A stretch of 64,000 nucleotides of DNA from Acanthosoma haemorrhoidale (Eukaryota > Arthropoda > Insecta > Hemiptera > Acanthosomatidae), in NCBI GenBank assembly GCA_930367205.1, contig OV884009.1, positions 82,915,189-82,979,188 on the forward strand, written 5' to 3'. The translations under genes were made by a program, and so were the position numbers. A model generated the notes under the pieces. The model did no database searches. It was not told the origin of the DNA and was given only the letters and a program-made list of their open reading frames with translations. This document shows positions 34,646 through 47,213 of the stretch, piece by piece (positions within the stretch are counted from its first letter, which is position 1; every line of letters begins with the position of its first letter).

Positions 34646-35857
34646 TGATAGTTTGAGCAGAAACCCGGTATTAGAACCAATTGAAAATAAAGAAGAAATC
34701 CTTAAAATAGTTAATTTGATAAAAATACAAGAAATTAAAACAGATCAAGAGGAAAATAGAATATTACAAAACACCAAAACAAAATTAATAGAAAAAGATG
34801 GAGTGTTCTATAAAAAAGTAAGAAATAAAGAAAAGATAATTTTATCTGAAAACTTAAGTTTAGAATTCATTAAAGAAATACATGCTGAATGGTGCCATAT
34901 AGGAATTAAACAAATGATGAATAGGGTATGCCCTATTATACAGCAAAAAATATAACTGCAAATATAAAAAAAAATATGTAAAAACTGTGAAATATGTATT
35001 AAAAACAAATCTAGAGGGCAAGAAAAATATGGGCTAATGTCACAACTAGGGGCGGCAACAAAACCATTCGAAATAATGTCAATTGACACTATTGGAGGTT
35101 TTGGAGGACAACGATCAACAAAAAGATGCCTCCACCTGGTTATTGACCACTTCACAAGAAATGCATTCATTTCAACATCAAAAACTCAGAGTGCCACTGA
35201 CTTCGTCAATTTAGTAAATAATGTACTGGAAACAGACAAAATAGGAATAATACTTACAGATCAATACCCAGGAATCAACTCAAGAGAAATCAAAGATTGC
35301 CTAAGGGAAAAGTATATTCGATTGATATTTACAGCAGTTAATGCACCCTTTTCCAATGGTTTGAATGAGCGACTAAATCAAACTCTAGTCAATAAAATCA
35401 GATGTAAAATGAACGAAAAAGAGCCTGGACAACAGTTGCTAAAGAATGTGTGGGTAAATATAATGAAACAGAACATACAGTAACTGGTTTTCCACCCAAG
35501 TATTTATTAGATGGCACAGATACAAGCATTTTACCTGAAGAATTAAAAAAAGGAAACAATAAAGAAAACTGGATGAATGACAGTAAATTAGCCTTAGAAA
35601 GAACAAAAAAGTCTCATGAATATAACAAGAAAATATTTGATAAAACAAGAAAACATTGGGAATTTAACACAGGAGATACATTATATATAGAGAATGGCAA
35701 CAAATTAAACAGGAAAAAACTAGTTGAATTAAAAATTGGTCCCTTTGAAATAACAGAGAAGATATCAAATTCAATGTATAAAATAAAAACCGAAAGAGGA
35801 AAGCAAGAAACTAGATTCTTTCACATAACAAAACTACTTCCGATATTACAAGACTGA
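34599..35857 (+). pseudogene. Integrase region of the gypsy element
   Basis: The HHCC zinc-binding part reads HAEWCHIGIKQMM, then after two stops CKNCEICIKNK. The catalytic core at 35037-35483 shows SIDTIGG (first Asp), LTDQYPG (second Asp) and NGLNERLNQT (Glu) in DDE order. After a frameshift near 35450 the C-terminal frame (35450-35857) carries KIGPFEITEKI, a GPF/GPY module. All three acidic residues are present but the gene is broken into at least three frames. Confidence 0.8.
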
Positions 35858-36246
35858 AAATTTTCAAAGAATTTGAAAGATTGGAGGGACTTGATGTTCA
35901 AGTGTTCCTGTTGGCCATTATTTTGGTCTTTGACCCTTGATTTAATACTTCCAAGTTGGAAGCAAGTATGTATGCCATGAGGGTTTCTCCTCTGGTGTTT
36001 ATATCCATGCTTCCTCAGACTGTGTGGTGGTCATTAGCATCACTTGTGCCACTATATTCAAATTGAGCTGTTTTGACGTCACTTTGAAATGGTGACACCA
36101 CTACTCTCAAGTCCTTAGACATCAGAAGCTCTGCTCTTGGAGTTTCTCCTGTTTTCAGGGAGTAAATTAAGTTGCTACCCGTGTTAATAAACCCCCTTAT
36201 CCTATTGCTGAAAACATTGGGTTACTGAATTATTTCTTTTATAGCA

Positions 36247-37860
36247 GGTCACGAGACCAGTGCCACTTTAGTCTCCGAGGGGGTTATAGGATTGTGTGGC
36301 GTAGTACTAGAGGATTAGGGTGGTTGGATAGGTTTCAGTGAAACTTCATGAAGTTGAAAGATATGAGTTCAAGAATGTAGGGTATATTAAGATCATTATG
36401 AAGGGTTTTGTTGCTGACGTAATAAGGGGCATTTACTATTGTTCTCAGGACTTTTGATTGAAAGGATTTGATACGCTTGATGTTCGACTTTTTTGCTGTC
36501 CCCCATAGCTCTATTCCGTATTTCCAGAATAGCTTTAGTATAACTTTGTAAATCAGTAATTTATTTTCTATTGAGAGATGGGATGTCCTTTGAAGTAGTC
36601 TGTGCAGTTGTCCAAAGCGTCTGTTTAGCTCTTGTCTTTTTAGCCTCGTATGTGGGTTCCATGTTAGACTTTTGTCGAGATGGAAGCCTAAATACCGCAC
36701 TGGCTCGGATACAGGAAGAGGAATGGAATTAAAAATAACTAGTGAACAGTACTTGCGGCAGAGGGTAAAAGTAATGTGGGAACATTTTGCTTCATTAACT
36801 TTGATCCGCCATTGGTTGCACCAATACTCGATCTCATCAAGGTGTTTTTTGAAGGTTATTATAGCATGCTATATCGGGGTCTGGGTGGGATAACAGGACT
36901 GCAGTGTCATCTGCCAAAAAGATATTGGGAGTAGAGGGGACATCAGCGGTATATAGGTTATAGAGGATAGGACCTAGGACACTGCCCTGTGGAACTCCTG
37001 CATTTACGGGATAGTAGTTAGAATATTCTAAACCACACCGGACTTGGAATAAGTGGTTTAAAAGGTATGACTCTAGGATTAAGAAAAGGGTCTTAGCGTA
37101 TGTAAGGTATATTAAGATCGTAAATATGTTTTGAGCTTGTAAAGCAAACCAGCGTGCCAAACCCTGTCAAAAGCTTGAGTTATGTCCAGAAAGGTACCAG
37201 TGCAATACTGTTTACAAATACAAAACTGTGGCGTTTGGATTGGATTAGGTCTTTGAGATGCTTAGGTAAAGGGTTTTCATTGTGAAATTTTGGATGACGG
37301 AGGGGCGACGATGCCTCCCAAGCCGACCTCTTGATCAGAGTAGTGAAAGAATGCACTGCATTGTCTTGATCTTAGGATGTTTTCAGGGACTCTTTGAGGT
37401 CTACAGAATCTGTAAGAAGCTGGCGGAAGTAGTCCCAATCAACTGGGTCCCTAATAAATGAAGGAGGAGGCAATTTGTCTTTTGGAAATGGTTAGAATCA
37501 AAGGGCTATGATCGGAGGAGAGGTCATCAAGGAGCGTATCAAAGAAACTGTGTGATGGTAAATAGAGATATGGACAATGACAGCTGTTCCTGGACTTCAG
37601 TATCCTATAAGCTTCGCAGCTCTTATAGTTGGCCGGATGGTATTGTTGGCAGAGCACGCATCCCACAGGCAATTTCAAGGGATTTTTACAAAATTCTCTC
37701 TTGTGTTGTCAACTGCACTTTACACACCTTAGGGGGGGGTAACAGTAGGTCTTGGCGTAACCATATACCTGACAATTATGGCCCAATGCGACAAAACGAT
37801 GTAACATGTTTGGGGTATGATTTTTTGACTTCTATGTATTCTAGTATAATACACTGAATT
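36247..37860 (-). mobile_element. Jockey-type LINE with internal deletion
   Basis: On the - strand, in order: degraded ORF1 zinc knuckles (about 37690-37840, then LPVGCVLCQQYHPANYKSCEAY at 37600-37670), directly followed by the end of the ORF2 endonuclease (LSSDHSPLILTISKR), a linker, RT pieces (NAGVPQGSVLGPILYNLYTA; ADDTAVLLSHPDPD), and the RT C-terminus (MRYLGFHLDKSLTWNPHTRL to 36335). The ORF1 end and most of the endonuclease are fused by deletion. It is closely similar to 55157-56150, so it is a second copy of the same family. It ends at the ORF2 stop and lacks the 3' UTR seen in that copy. Confidence 0.85.
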
Positions 37861-39379
37861 AATTAATGTAAGATGTTTATCAGTGACATTGTGACCTCCT
37901 CCAAACCAACTGACATTCTGCGGTGAGCTCAGTGGTGACTACTAAACTGACAAGTGAATGAGCCTCCCCCCTCCTCCTAAGGTAACAAGACTGTATAACC
38001 TAAAATTCTAAGGAATGGTGAAAATACTACTGTATTGATTGCATCTAATCATTTCAATAAGGAATCATATAAGATTAACATCGTATTGATTTCATAAGTA
38101 CTTTTGGGATAGTCAAAATATTATTCGCAAGAATTGCAAACTATCTATTTTAAGTGTTTGTTGGTTAATAGATGATGGGATAAAAAAAGAATTGGTGGGA
38201 ATCATTTTATTAACAATACAATGTAATAAGGTATATGTGCAAAGTCCATTACAGGGAATAAATTAATAATAATAATTAAGTTCACAAATAATTACAATAC
38301 ACTGCATTTTTAAATAACTATTATGTAACAGAAAAATAGGTTCATTTTTCTCTAGCATAACATATTCTCTATTTCATTTACTTGGTCATAAAATCACAGA
38401 CATTCTGGAACTTTATTTATGGATTATGCTGTTTAATTGTAAGATACATATTTCTTTATACGAATTATACCAAGTTCATACATAAAAAAAATCAAGAAAA
38501 CTATTTTGCCTACTAAAATTAGGAGTAATGCAGAAATTATCACATCAAACACACTCTTGGCTTCAAGAAGTGTGAGGCAATCTAACCATTGCGGTTTCTT
38601 CTCTAATATGAAAATGCTGGTATGTTTTTAGGCGACATGATATTAGCGTTCATTTTCACTTGTTCCTTATTTTAAATCATTTTTCTTGGAATTAGTAAGC
38701 ATTTTTCTTATTACCTAATCTTGAACTTTTAATAATAACAGGAGATACCAGTTGATCCATAGATCGGTAGCCACTATATTTGTTTTCATTATTTTAAATA
38801 TTTTTCTAAAATTTGTTTGCACCAATCATAAATAAAATTTTATTTTTTTGTAATCTATAAACGAAATAAAGAACATAGAAAGTAAAGAAGCAATATCAGG
38901 TGATACTGGTGTTTCCTAAATACCTATTAAATGATAGTGAAAATCTACTCCGGGGTTTTCATTAAAAGTAGCTTAATTTTGTTCGTTTAAGAACAATAAC
39001 TTGTCCTGTTCATAAGTCAATAATTTTGACTTATCCTATTTTTCAAGGCTACCACAGAAATATTGAAGAACTTATTGAGATCGGCTTGAAGTACATTAAA
39101 TATACTATTTCTACTCTTGGTTTCCAAAAATTAATTTCTTGTTACCGTCCCTATTGTGCACCTAACAAAAAGTCATTACATTACATTACAAGGTGTCATC
39201 ATCACATCTTCCCAATTTCAAACCGATTGGATAATATTTACGACCATTATCGTAAAACATACGGACAGACAAAAACGATGGTCCCGTACGTTCGGGCGTC
39301 AATAATTATTATTCCTTTTATGTATTCACCGTCATATTCTCTTTAATATTATTGCCCAACAGATCTTGTTTTCCTCTTT
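37861..39379. other. Intergenic AT-rich sequence
   Basis: No gene supported. The ORF at 39026-39346 has no recognisable domain, and the segment around 39250-39300 (CGTAAAACATACGGACAGACA) looks like dispersed repeat sequence. Confidence 0.4.
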
Positions 39380-39520
39380 ATGAACTTCCATATCTACCCA
39401 CATGCAGGGATCTTATCGGGAGCCATCCACTTAAATTTATAGAAATTCACTGTTCGTCTAAGGATTTGAACCCAGAACCTTCACATCATCAAGCAGCTGA
39501 CTACTACACTAAATGAGAGT
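39380..39520 (-). repeat. tRNA-derived SINE-like sequence
   Basis: The reverse complement contains AGTGTAGTAGTCAGCTGC (A-box-like) and, about 25 bp later, GGTTCTGGGTTCAAATCCTT (B-box-like), then a tail segment with CAGTGAATTTCTATAAATTTAAG. The same block order is seen at 11713-11860. Confidence 0.45.
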
Positions 39521-39631
39521 AAATATTTATTTTTTATAAATTCTAAAGGAAAAAACAACTAGTTGAACGCTAATCATTATAATATAAATTTAATCAAACG
39601 GTAACTCAGTTGATTGTCTTTTCTCATATAA

Positions 39632-39797
39632 CTATATCATTTTTGTAAAGTAGGCCAGTAAAAATCCTACAAATATTCCAATCAAAAAATATAAAATATC
39701 GAGTACATATTTACTATCTATAAAATAATGATGATAATGCCGTAATGCCAACTCCATTATAGTAAGTTTCTTATCGGAGTAAGGAGGATAACGATTC
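39632..39797 (-). CDS. Aldh-III: Class-3 aldehyde dehydrogenase, last coding exon (membrane tail)
   Basis: The acceptor is TTTTTTTAATAG|GAATCG. With AG from the exon ending at 42207 it forms an Arg codon and reads RNRYPPYSDKKLTIMELAL, the conserved 'RYPPY..KK' end of ALDH3 enzymes. It ends with a 20-residue hydrophobic helix (DILYFLIGIFVGFLLAYFTK) and stop. A hydrophobic C-terminal tail anchors the fatty aldehyde dehydrogenase form (ALDH3A2 type) in the ER or peroxisome membrane. Insect and vertebrate members are known to vary this end by alternative splicing, and the 2.4-kb intron before this exon leaves room for another 3' exon. Confidence 0.85.
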
Positions 39798-40080
39798 CTA
39801 TTAAAAAAAAAAAAAATGGACATAAGAAATTATAGAATAACACAAAAGATAAAAATTTGTTTAGTTAACTACAATAAAATATCTACCTTTCACTAATAAT
39901 TATATTAAAATACTAAATAGTTAGTCATGGTTAGCTAGCCATCATCGAAACAGGATTCCTACTTAACTGATAGCAGTGTTTTATGCTGTATACCAGTGAT
40001 CAATAAATGGCTGCCCGTGACAAAATTGTGAATAAAATGAAAATTAATGATGTTTCAGCGGACATACAGGCAGAATATAG

Positions 40081-41700
40081 CTACCTGCTTTGACCTTGAG
40101 CTATGGACAATACCTGATCCTGCTCTCTCCCCTCTCTTATGGCTCAACCCTCGGTAGACTCTCACTACCTTCCTGAATCCACCCGCCTCCTTTAGGCATT
40201 CCACACCCTATATCCTTCTCATACATCCTTCAAATGGGGGACTCCCCTTAGTGAAAGTTACTCATTAGCCCAAAATAATTTTCCTTTATTTTTCCCACAT
40301 CCTATTTTTACAAGTTTGAGAGCTAAGGGGAAAAAAAACCCTCTCTTAAGGGCCCTATTCACTTTAATATGGCTCGTAACACCGGTCCCTGGACTTGGTT
40401 TGATGATACAAGTATGAAAGTGTGAGGTGGAGGGTCGTTGTGCTACCCTTCCCTTCATGCTTGCACGTCACACCAGTTCGAAGTATGAAAGGGTGTGGGG
40501 GACTTTGGACCCGAATCTCAAACTTGCAACACAAAAAGCGTTCGATACATCATAAAGCCATATAGAAATTAAAAATTTATTATACAGGAAGTACTTGGGT
40601 ATTATGCAGGTTATTTTTACAATTGAAACACTCATAGAGTCGTTGAAATATTCTAAAATTTAGTTACAATTATAAAAAGAAAATTACATAAGTAAGTAAA
40701 CAAATTCACTCTGTGTTTTTATTAATCACAAAAGTTTTCTCGAATTTACTCCGTTTGAGAATTACACTGCACAATTAATTGATCAGGGTCTGATGTGTTT
40801 GCACAGAACTGGTGGGGTTGTGGGAAAAAAATATCGCTGGTCATTCTGTGGAAACACTTGAAATCATCTGGTTCTTAGTCGTTTCAAAGTGTTCTCTAAA
40901 TTTTTAAACAATATCGTGCTCTCGTTCCACGCATATGAACGTGTACTAAGAGCCACCCTCTTAATACACCGGTGTTGCGATCCGTATAAAAGTGAACTTT
41001 ATAACCCCTTTACTCTTTTAGTCTGGTCTAAAAGCCTGGTATCGGTACACCCGCACAACAGGTTTTACTTAGGCGCCGATGTTAAAAGCAACCAAGATAC
41101 GCGGCAGTTGGAAATAATCAAGTTCTAAGGAGATGTTGTTTTGAAAGATATTTATGTTCAAGTTAAAAAACTGTTGGGAATGACCAATTTTTCATTACAA
41201 ATGCCTGTGAAAAAAATTACCCAGAATTAAAAGCTTTATTCATAAAATTGTGTACTGTGCTTGGCTCCACTTCTGTTTATGAAGCAGCATTCTAAAAAAT
41301 TGAACTTCATTAAGAATCGGTACAGACCTCGATTCCACCTTAACAGCTTGCTTGTTAACAGATGCACTAACGACCCAAATTTCAGATGGGTTGTTCAAAA
41401 TAAAACGTGCCATTTTATCAGTGAACATTAATTACAATGAACTTTGGTGAGTAGTATTTTTAAATTGAATTACTATTTATTGAACTTCTAATTCGTAATC
41501 TACACCTAATAAAACGTAAATCACCCGATTGCGGTATCAATCGGACAATTTTCAAACGAGACACGATTTTTGTCCACTTTGATTTGGGATTTCTTCCACT
41601 GTGTAACGGGGGAAATAATTGTGACCACTGGTCTATACTATTGTTCAAAGGGCGTATAGATCCCCCATGTTAAAACAAAATATATACAATGTAGGGTCTT
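40081..41700. other. ALDH intron with GC-richer unknown repeat sequence
   Basis: 40080-40520 and 40860-41650 are GC-richer than the rest of the intron. A roughly repeated GTATGAAAG(T/G)GTG element occurs at about 40415 and 40485. Small ORFs at 40258-40458, 40889-41128, 41240-41428 and 41460-41648 have no domain I recognise. Probably decayed mobile DNA. Confidence 0.35.
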
Positions 41701-42205
41701 AAATAGCGTGAAATATTAAAATTTAATGCAATTCATTTAGTTATTTCAGAATCCCTCCCTCCATTGAAAAAATCTAAAACTTTCCTCACAAAGCATCTAA
41801 TAATGTTATGCGCCATATTAATTTGAAGGCGTAGTAATCAAAACATAAAAAAAAACAAAGTCCATTCGAAAATAATAACATTAGAGTTTTATAAAATGTA
41901 TAAAATAAAAATTCATTAAAATATATTAAGTAAAATTAATTTCAATTCAAATTATGATATGCTCTATAGTAGACCTTTTAGGGAACTTTGTAAACTTTTA
42001 ATGTTATTATTATTATGCTGAGCTAAAGTTATACCAACAGACACTATAGCAACGAAAACAAAAATGTATAGTAATAGGTTACACTGCTATCAGTGGATTA
42101 TAGCGACACCATTTGGTTCTTTTATCTATCTATAGCTAATATCCTAATAATAATAATAAATCTAATAAATATAAAATTTAACGATAATCATAAATTACAA
42201 CATTA

Positions 42206-42361
<156 letters not shown>

Positions 42362-42631
42362 TTACACACTTTAATGATTAAAAAAAAAATATATATATAT
42401 ATTCATCATTCTCCACGCCTTTTTCTTTCATAGAATATAATTCTTTTACATTATGTTTGGTACAATTATGTAAATATATTAAGGAAAAAAAAAGTTCAAA
42501 ACAACAGCAGTAGCTGGATCCTCTGGAGCTCAGAGAAAACAACAGAACTTTGCAAAGCTTAAACATTAACCGATAGTATCCTAAATGTATGTATCATTAT
42601 AGTATACATGCATAAACATAAAATAGTTTAC

Positions 42632-42747
42632 CTATGAAGTGAGTTAATGTTTCATTAACGCATACCGAGCCAGAAGATGTATTATTTATGAACAGGTTTT
42701 GAACTTTTTTATCTTTTGTAAAGACGTAACAAGTCAGAGGAGGCTCT
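42632..42747 (-). CDS. Aldh-III: Class-3 aldehyde dehydrogenase exon
   Basis: Acceptor TTTTTCAG|AGAGCC, donor TTCATAG|GTAAAC. Encodes EPPLTCYVFTKDKKVQNLFI followed by NTSSGSVCVNETLTHF, matching the ALDH3 'PLALY.F......G....ND...H' region. It joins in phase to the exons on both sides. Confidence 0.92.
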
Positions 42748-42847
42748 CTGAAAAAAAAAAATTGTTTGTGCATAATTTGATTAATATTAAATTCCGTACG
42801 AATTTTTCATTACGGCATTTCACCCGAGAAAACTGTTTTTTGTTTAC

Positions 42848-43045
42848 CTCTCGTTAATAAATTTGATTGCTTCATGAGGGCTTTCTACGTTAATTATTGG
42901 CAATAAAGGGCCAAATATTTCATCCTGCATCACCTTATCGGTCGGTTTGACATTTACCATGATAGTGGGCGAAATCATGATTTCTGATTCATTAACTTCT
43001 CCACCTATGGCGATTTGAGACCCTTTTAGCATCTCAATAAGTCGG
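42848..43045 (-). CDS. Aldh-III: Class-3 aldehyde dehydrogenase exon (DEIFGP motif)
   Basis: Acceptor ATTTTAG|CCGACT, donor GAGAG|GTAAAC. Encodes RLIEMLKGSQIAIGGEVNES, then ISPTIMVNVKPTDKVMQDEI and FGPLLPIINVES. The Glu-Ile-Phe-Gly-Pro motif, which helps position the cofactor, is intact. Confidence 0.93.
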
Positions 43046-43126
43046 CTAAAATGAAGAAAAAGTAATTAATTTCAAACCGACTACTGTAAAAATAATATTT
43101 TTTATGAGAAAAAAATCCAATTTTAC

Positions 43127-43357
43127 TTGTAGTGGGATTGATTTATTATTCGGCAGTAGTCCGGCGATTTTAAAGCAGACTCTCCAAACCACTCTTTCAG
43201 GACTTTTTCAGCTTCTTTTACTAAATTAGCTTGAATCTTGTTTGAACAAAGAATGTAGTCTGGGGCAATACAGGTTTGACCAGCATTTATGCACTTTCCC
43301 CATAAAATGCGTTTAGCTGCAAGATACATATTGACGGTATCATCTATATACAGAGGA
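43127..43357 (-). CDS. Aldh-III: Class-3 aldehyde dehydrogenase exon with catalytic cysteine
   Basis: Acceptor CTTGCAG|TCCTCT, donor CACTACAA|GTAAAA. Encodes SPLYIDDTVNMYLAAKRILW then GKCINAGQTCIAPDYILC. The Cys of GQTC (codon at 43270-43272) is the catalytic nucleophile that forms the thiohemiacetal with the aldehyde substrate. This exon and the next upstream one together give the complete catalytic core. Confidence 0.95.
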
Positions 43358-43449
43358 CTGCAAGACAAAAACAAATATTACGAATATGTACAAAATTATG
43401 TTTCAATTGCAATTTTCTGATACAGCTGTGTTCTGGGAGGCCATTCATA

Positions 43450-44820
43450 ATTCTTGTACACCTACAATCTGTATGTACAATTTTACACTCAGTGAGGGTA
43501 TACTCACCCTACATACATAAACGCTCCACCGAGGAACCCACTTCCCCGCTCAAGACAATGGACACCAGCAGACTTTTATCAGATATGTCACAGTAGTGAT
43601 ATTGGCCACCCCCACGTCCCTTGCTTCAATGGGTTAGTAATTCCTATTCCGGGTCTCGCGAGAAATGGAAAGAACCAAAGGATTAGAAAAAATGTAAATG
43701 AAAACCCTACATACGGAGCCCAACGTGCAGAACTGTGGAACTTTCGTGGGAGAAGGCCCACTCCATTTCCCTTCCACTGCTCTACTACTCCATATTGAGC
43801 AAGCGATTAACCACCCTGAATACAGGCCCAACTGAAGGGTAGTAGAGCCATGGTGGGATAAGGGAGAAATGCTTGAGCTGTGCCAAGAAATCACTCTATG
43901 TTTTTAAAACTGATGATTTATGATTTGCAGGGACCTTGTTTATTAGTATAGTTTTTAAAGAGATATTAAAAAAAAAAGTTGTCAGGTGCAGATGTATATA
44001 TTGAAATTTGGTTAGGAGACGTTCAATAATAATTTCCAATATTTTCGGGAAGATCGGAAGTATACAGCTAAGACGGAATGCTAAGAAAAAAAATACAAGG
44101 CTTTAATAAAAACGACAATAAAAGAACGTTTTCAATGAAGTGGAAAGTAAATAGTGTGAACAAAACAATTGAACTTGTAGGCTAGAAATATTATAGATGG
44201 TTGAAAGACCTCAGAAGACTTTCAAAGCTAGGATTTGCAATAAGGTAGATTTGTGAAAGACATTTCACATCAGAAGGGTGGACTGCTAATATTAAAAATT
44301 ATAGAGGAACCAAATACTATAAAGATATTAGGAAATTTTCCATCATATTTGTATGAAGTGTAGAACTACAGGAAATATGATTAGCTAACGTTGTAGAATT
44401 ATTTCTATCAAACAATGATACATTTAGGGAGTTTAGGGCGTAGAAGTAAATTCTATTCCCAAAGCAAAGAGGTCCCAAATATCAGAGAGTTGGAAATATT
44501 TTGACTTGAATGCGAGCCTCCATCCTCCGACAGGGCTTCAAAAATTGTTCTGCAAGTTAGCAGCGGTGCGTCTGAATCACGTGCCTCGATCTATCGACCC
44601 CCTCCCCTTCCTCGCCTTGGGCCCCCAGTTTAGATTCTCGAGCACTGTCAAACTCCTCCCTTATTGTCTACTGTTCAATTAAACCAGTCCAAATATTTAA
44701 TACATATTTGAATAACAAACCACCCTAAAGATATTGTCATTCAGTATCTATTGTAGCTATCTACAAAACCCATAACAACAAGAGACAATGAAGAATTGTT
44801 TACACATCATCCAAACAAAA
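43450..44820. other. ALDH intron with unknown repeats and a THAP-like relic
   Basis: 43430-43930 is a GC-richer block with no recognisable coding domain (the 86-codon - strand ORF at 43634-43894 is compositionally odd). 44100-44350 carries a broken frame on the + strand described separately. 44540-44650 is another GC-richer patch. Confidence 0.35.
44115..44350 (+). pseudogene. Possible THAP (C2CH)-like domain relic
   Basis: One + strand frame, interrupted by two stops, reads KRTFSMKWKVNSVNKTIEL, then KYYRWLKDLRRLSKLGFAI, then ICERHFTSEGW. The spacing of a Trp-containing helix before a C-x2-H-F box resembles the second half of a THAP zinc finger, common in P-element-type transposases and their domesticated relatives. 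The first Cys pair is not visible, so the call is weak. Confidence 0.25.
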
Positions 44821-44833
44821 TAAAGTACTTTAC

Positions 44834-44997
44834 CTCTTTCCTCCCATTTCAAGTGTAACTGGAGTCAAGTGTTTATTGGCTGCATCTCTGACAATTTTAC
44901 CAACTTTGGTTGAGCCTGTATACATTATGTGATCAAACTTTTCTTCTAAGAGTCTTGCTGTTTCTGTTATTCCACCACATACAACTTGAAAGCAATC
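44834..44997 (-). CDS. Aldh-III: Class-3 aldehyde dehydrogenase exon with general-base glutamate
   Basis: Acceptor TTTTTTTAG|GATTGC, donor AAAGAG|GTAAAG. Encodes [20 protein letters not shown], then [16 protein letters not shown] (NAD-binding turn) and [10 protein letters not shown]. The Glu of LEMGGK (codon at 44848-44850) is the conserved catalytic base. Most class-3 enzymes have LELGGK; Leu to Met here is conservative. Confidence 0.95.
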
Positions 44998-45882
44998 CTA
45001 AAAAAAAGTTATTTTTGAATTCAACAAAATTTTATTTGTGGTATTTTAGATATTTTCTATATGATTATAAATTATTGTTACTTTATCAATTATTTGGATA
45101 GAATTTTAGTTGAAACCAATTACGGAGGGTCATATTTTTTTCTGTTTTAAAGTTTTATGTATCGAATGAACTACGATAGTGTTAAAAAAATGATCGAATC
45201 TCTCAGAAATGTTAGACTATTTTCAGTAATTTTGCAGTTAGAATGTAAATAAAACTCCTTGAACTGATAATGCCAACAGAAAATGAGTTTATTATTTTAT
45301 AATATACATTTACCCTTATTAATATATGCCTTAAAATTATCATTAACTTTTCTTTATTGTCTTATAAAAGATAATTATTTTTTTGTTTTTCTATAAATTA
45401 ATCCTTGTTCTATAATGAACTTTCTATATACAATTTCCAGAATGAGACTGGGGCCTTTTATTTTTATGTTTCTCATTACTTATTACTTCCTAAGATCTCA
45501 TAGAGTTAAGCCAAAGAAATAGAAAATAGAAACAGATATTTTATTTTTTTGTAAAAGTAAATATTACTGACCGAGATGGCTTTAACAATGAAGAATTTTT
45601 AGTAAGAAATACCGAGGAATTATTTCATTATCAACTAAGAAGTAGTGAAGTAACGCGTTCATCCTAACATGGAATATGTCAATCATGTGTGATCGTCAAA
45701 AATCGTTTCAACAAAATCGTTGATGTTCATTAAGATGCATTGTATCATTTAGACGACCGCATTCGGCAGAATGTTTTGGCGAGCCCAAGACAGATTCCTT
45801 GTAGCTGGTTACAAGTAAAGCTTCAACCATAACAATTATAATAGTCACTGATAATTATTTATTATTATAATGTAAGTGTTAC

Positions 45883-46104
45883 ATTGTCTAGATACAGCGG
45901 GATGAGCCTGGCCAGAGCCTCGGCAGTCGCCGTAGCCACTTCGGAAGGCTTGAGGATGACACAGTTGCCCGCAGCAATCGCTCCGACCAAAGGCATCAGG
46001 ACTAGCTGCACCGGGTAGTTCCAAGCCCCTATTACAAGAACAACCCCTAACGGCTGTTGGTAAATGTAGGCATCGTCCCACGCAGTAGCTAGACTTTTCT
46101 TTAC
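45883..46104 (-). CDS. Aldh-III: Class-3 aldehyde dehydrogenase exon (GAWNYP motif)
   Basis: Acceptor CATTTTAG|GTAAAG, donor GACAAT|GTAACA. Encodes [40 protein letters not shown] and [26 protein letters not shown] carries the Asn that stabilises the reaction intermediate. KPSE is the coenzyme-binding motif. The exon is GC-rich against the intron background. Confidence 0.95.
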
Positions 46105-47213
46105 CTAAAATGTCAAAGTAAAGGCAGTGAAAGAATCATTATTAATTAATACATTTTAAACATCAAATATAATAGTAACATGTTAACTAATGAAATTGTT
46201 TGTTAAAAAATTCAAATCAAATAAGATCATAAAGTTCTTCGCCACAGCTCCGAAAATTTTAATGATATTCTTCGTTCACAAATTGATTTATTGTATATAT
46301 GTTTATTGAAATGATTACATGCTAGCAATACATAGTATTTTAAGCAATGCTTAGTTTTTAACTCTTGTTACGTTTTGGGAGGAAGGGGCTCATTAGCCAA
46401 AACTTTTCACATTAGTATCCACCACTCTATGCAGCTTGCTTTAAGCAAAATAATAATTTTTTTTTGAGGAGGTTGCTAGGCCACCTCCGTGGAGCTCCAC
46501 CTTAGGCGCCGCTCTGGGTTGCAGATGAGATGGTAGTATAGTGGATTAGCAATCGTATTAGGACGGCAGAGAGGTGGGAATGTTAGTTCTAGCTAGAAGG
46601 TGGCTAGAATTTTTGGTACCTAAACTATGGATATTTCAGTAAGTGTTACTGCCTGATTGATTTACACAAGATATGACGTGATTTAGCTGAGACCAAAATG
46701 AGGGGCATTACATTTAACTGGCGCATTTCGAAATACTACCATTATGTGTTTGTTATTATGAGATAAGAAGAGTAATTATAAGATGGCATTTTGATTTTAT
46801 GGCATGAAAAATACTGCCAGTTCCATGAAACATTGGTCGGAGTAGGAATTAAAACTAATCAATGATATCCATTATCCATCGCGTCTCTAGTAGATTATAA
46901 ATATATATAAAAAAATGTATGAAAAATCATAAAAACTGTCATTAACATCGTGCTCTTATCATGTTTTTCATGAGCATTGTTTGGCCTTGAGGCATGATAT
47001 GTTTCATGAAAGTTTCACATGAGACCCTGATGAAAAAAAAAAAAAAATTCAACCCCATGGAAAATGAGGAAGGAATAAATCGAATAACAATATAATCAGT
47101 AATATTTGATCACAAATAAAATATATATGCCAATATACAGAAATCGTGACAGTCATAATAGCTCCATTACGGAAACAATGAAAATTTGTCTTCTTATTAT
47201 TAATAGTGTTTAC
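46105..47213. other. ALDH intron with one GC-richer unknown repeat
   Basis: 46370-46640 is GC-richer and includes AGTATAGTGGATTAGCAATC, weakly A-box-like, but no matching B box could be shown. The rest is AT-rich with no feature recognised. Confidence 0.35.

Larger units (their letters stand above)
31830..36246 (+). mobile_element. Degenerate Ty3/gypsy-type LTR retrotransposon
   Basis: Domains occur on the + strand in the order gag, protease, RT, RNase H, integrase, the Ty3/gypsy order. Many frameshifts and stops interrupt gag and pol. No pair of LTRs was found: sequence after the integrase (35880-36246), including a purine-rich GGAGGGA before TGATG, may be a 3' LTR, but no matching copy was seen upstream. 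No envelope-like ORF is visible. The right end abuts a LINE at 36247, the left an inverted repeat. Confidence 0.8.

Noticed and set aside
46540..46620. Possible tRNA or SINE (AGTATAGTGGATTAGCAATC)
   Set aside because: A-box-like only; no B box at the right distance and no cloverleaf.
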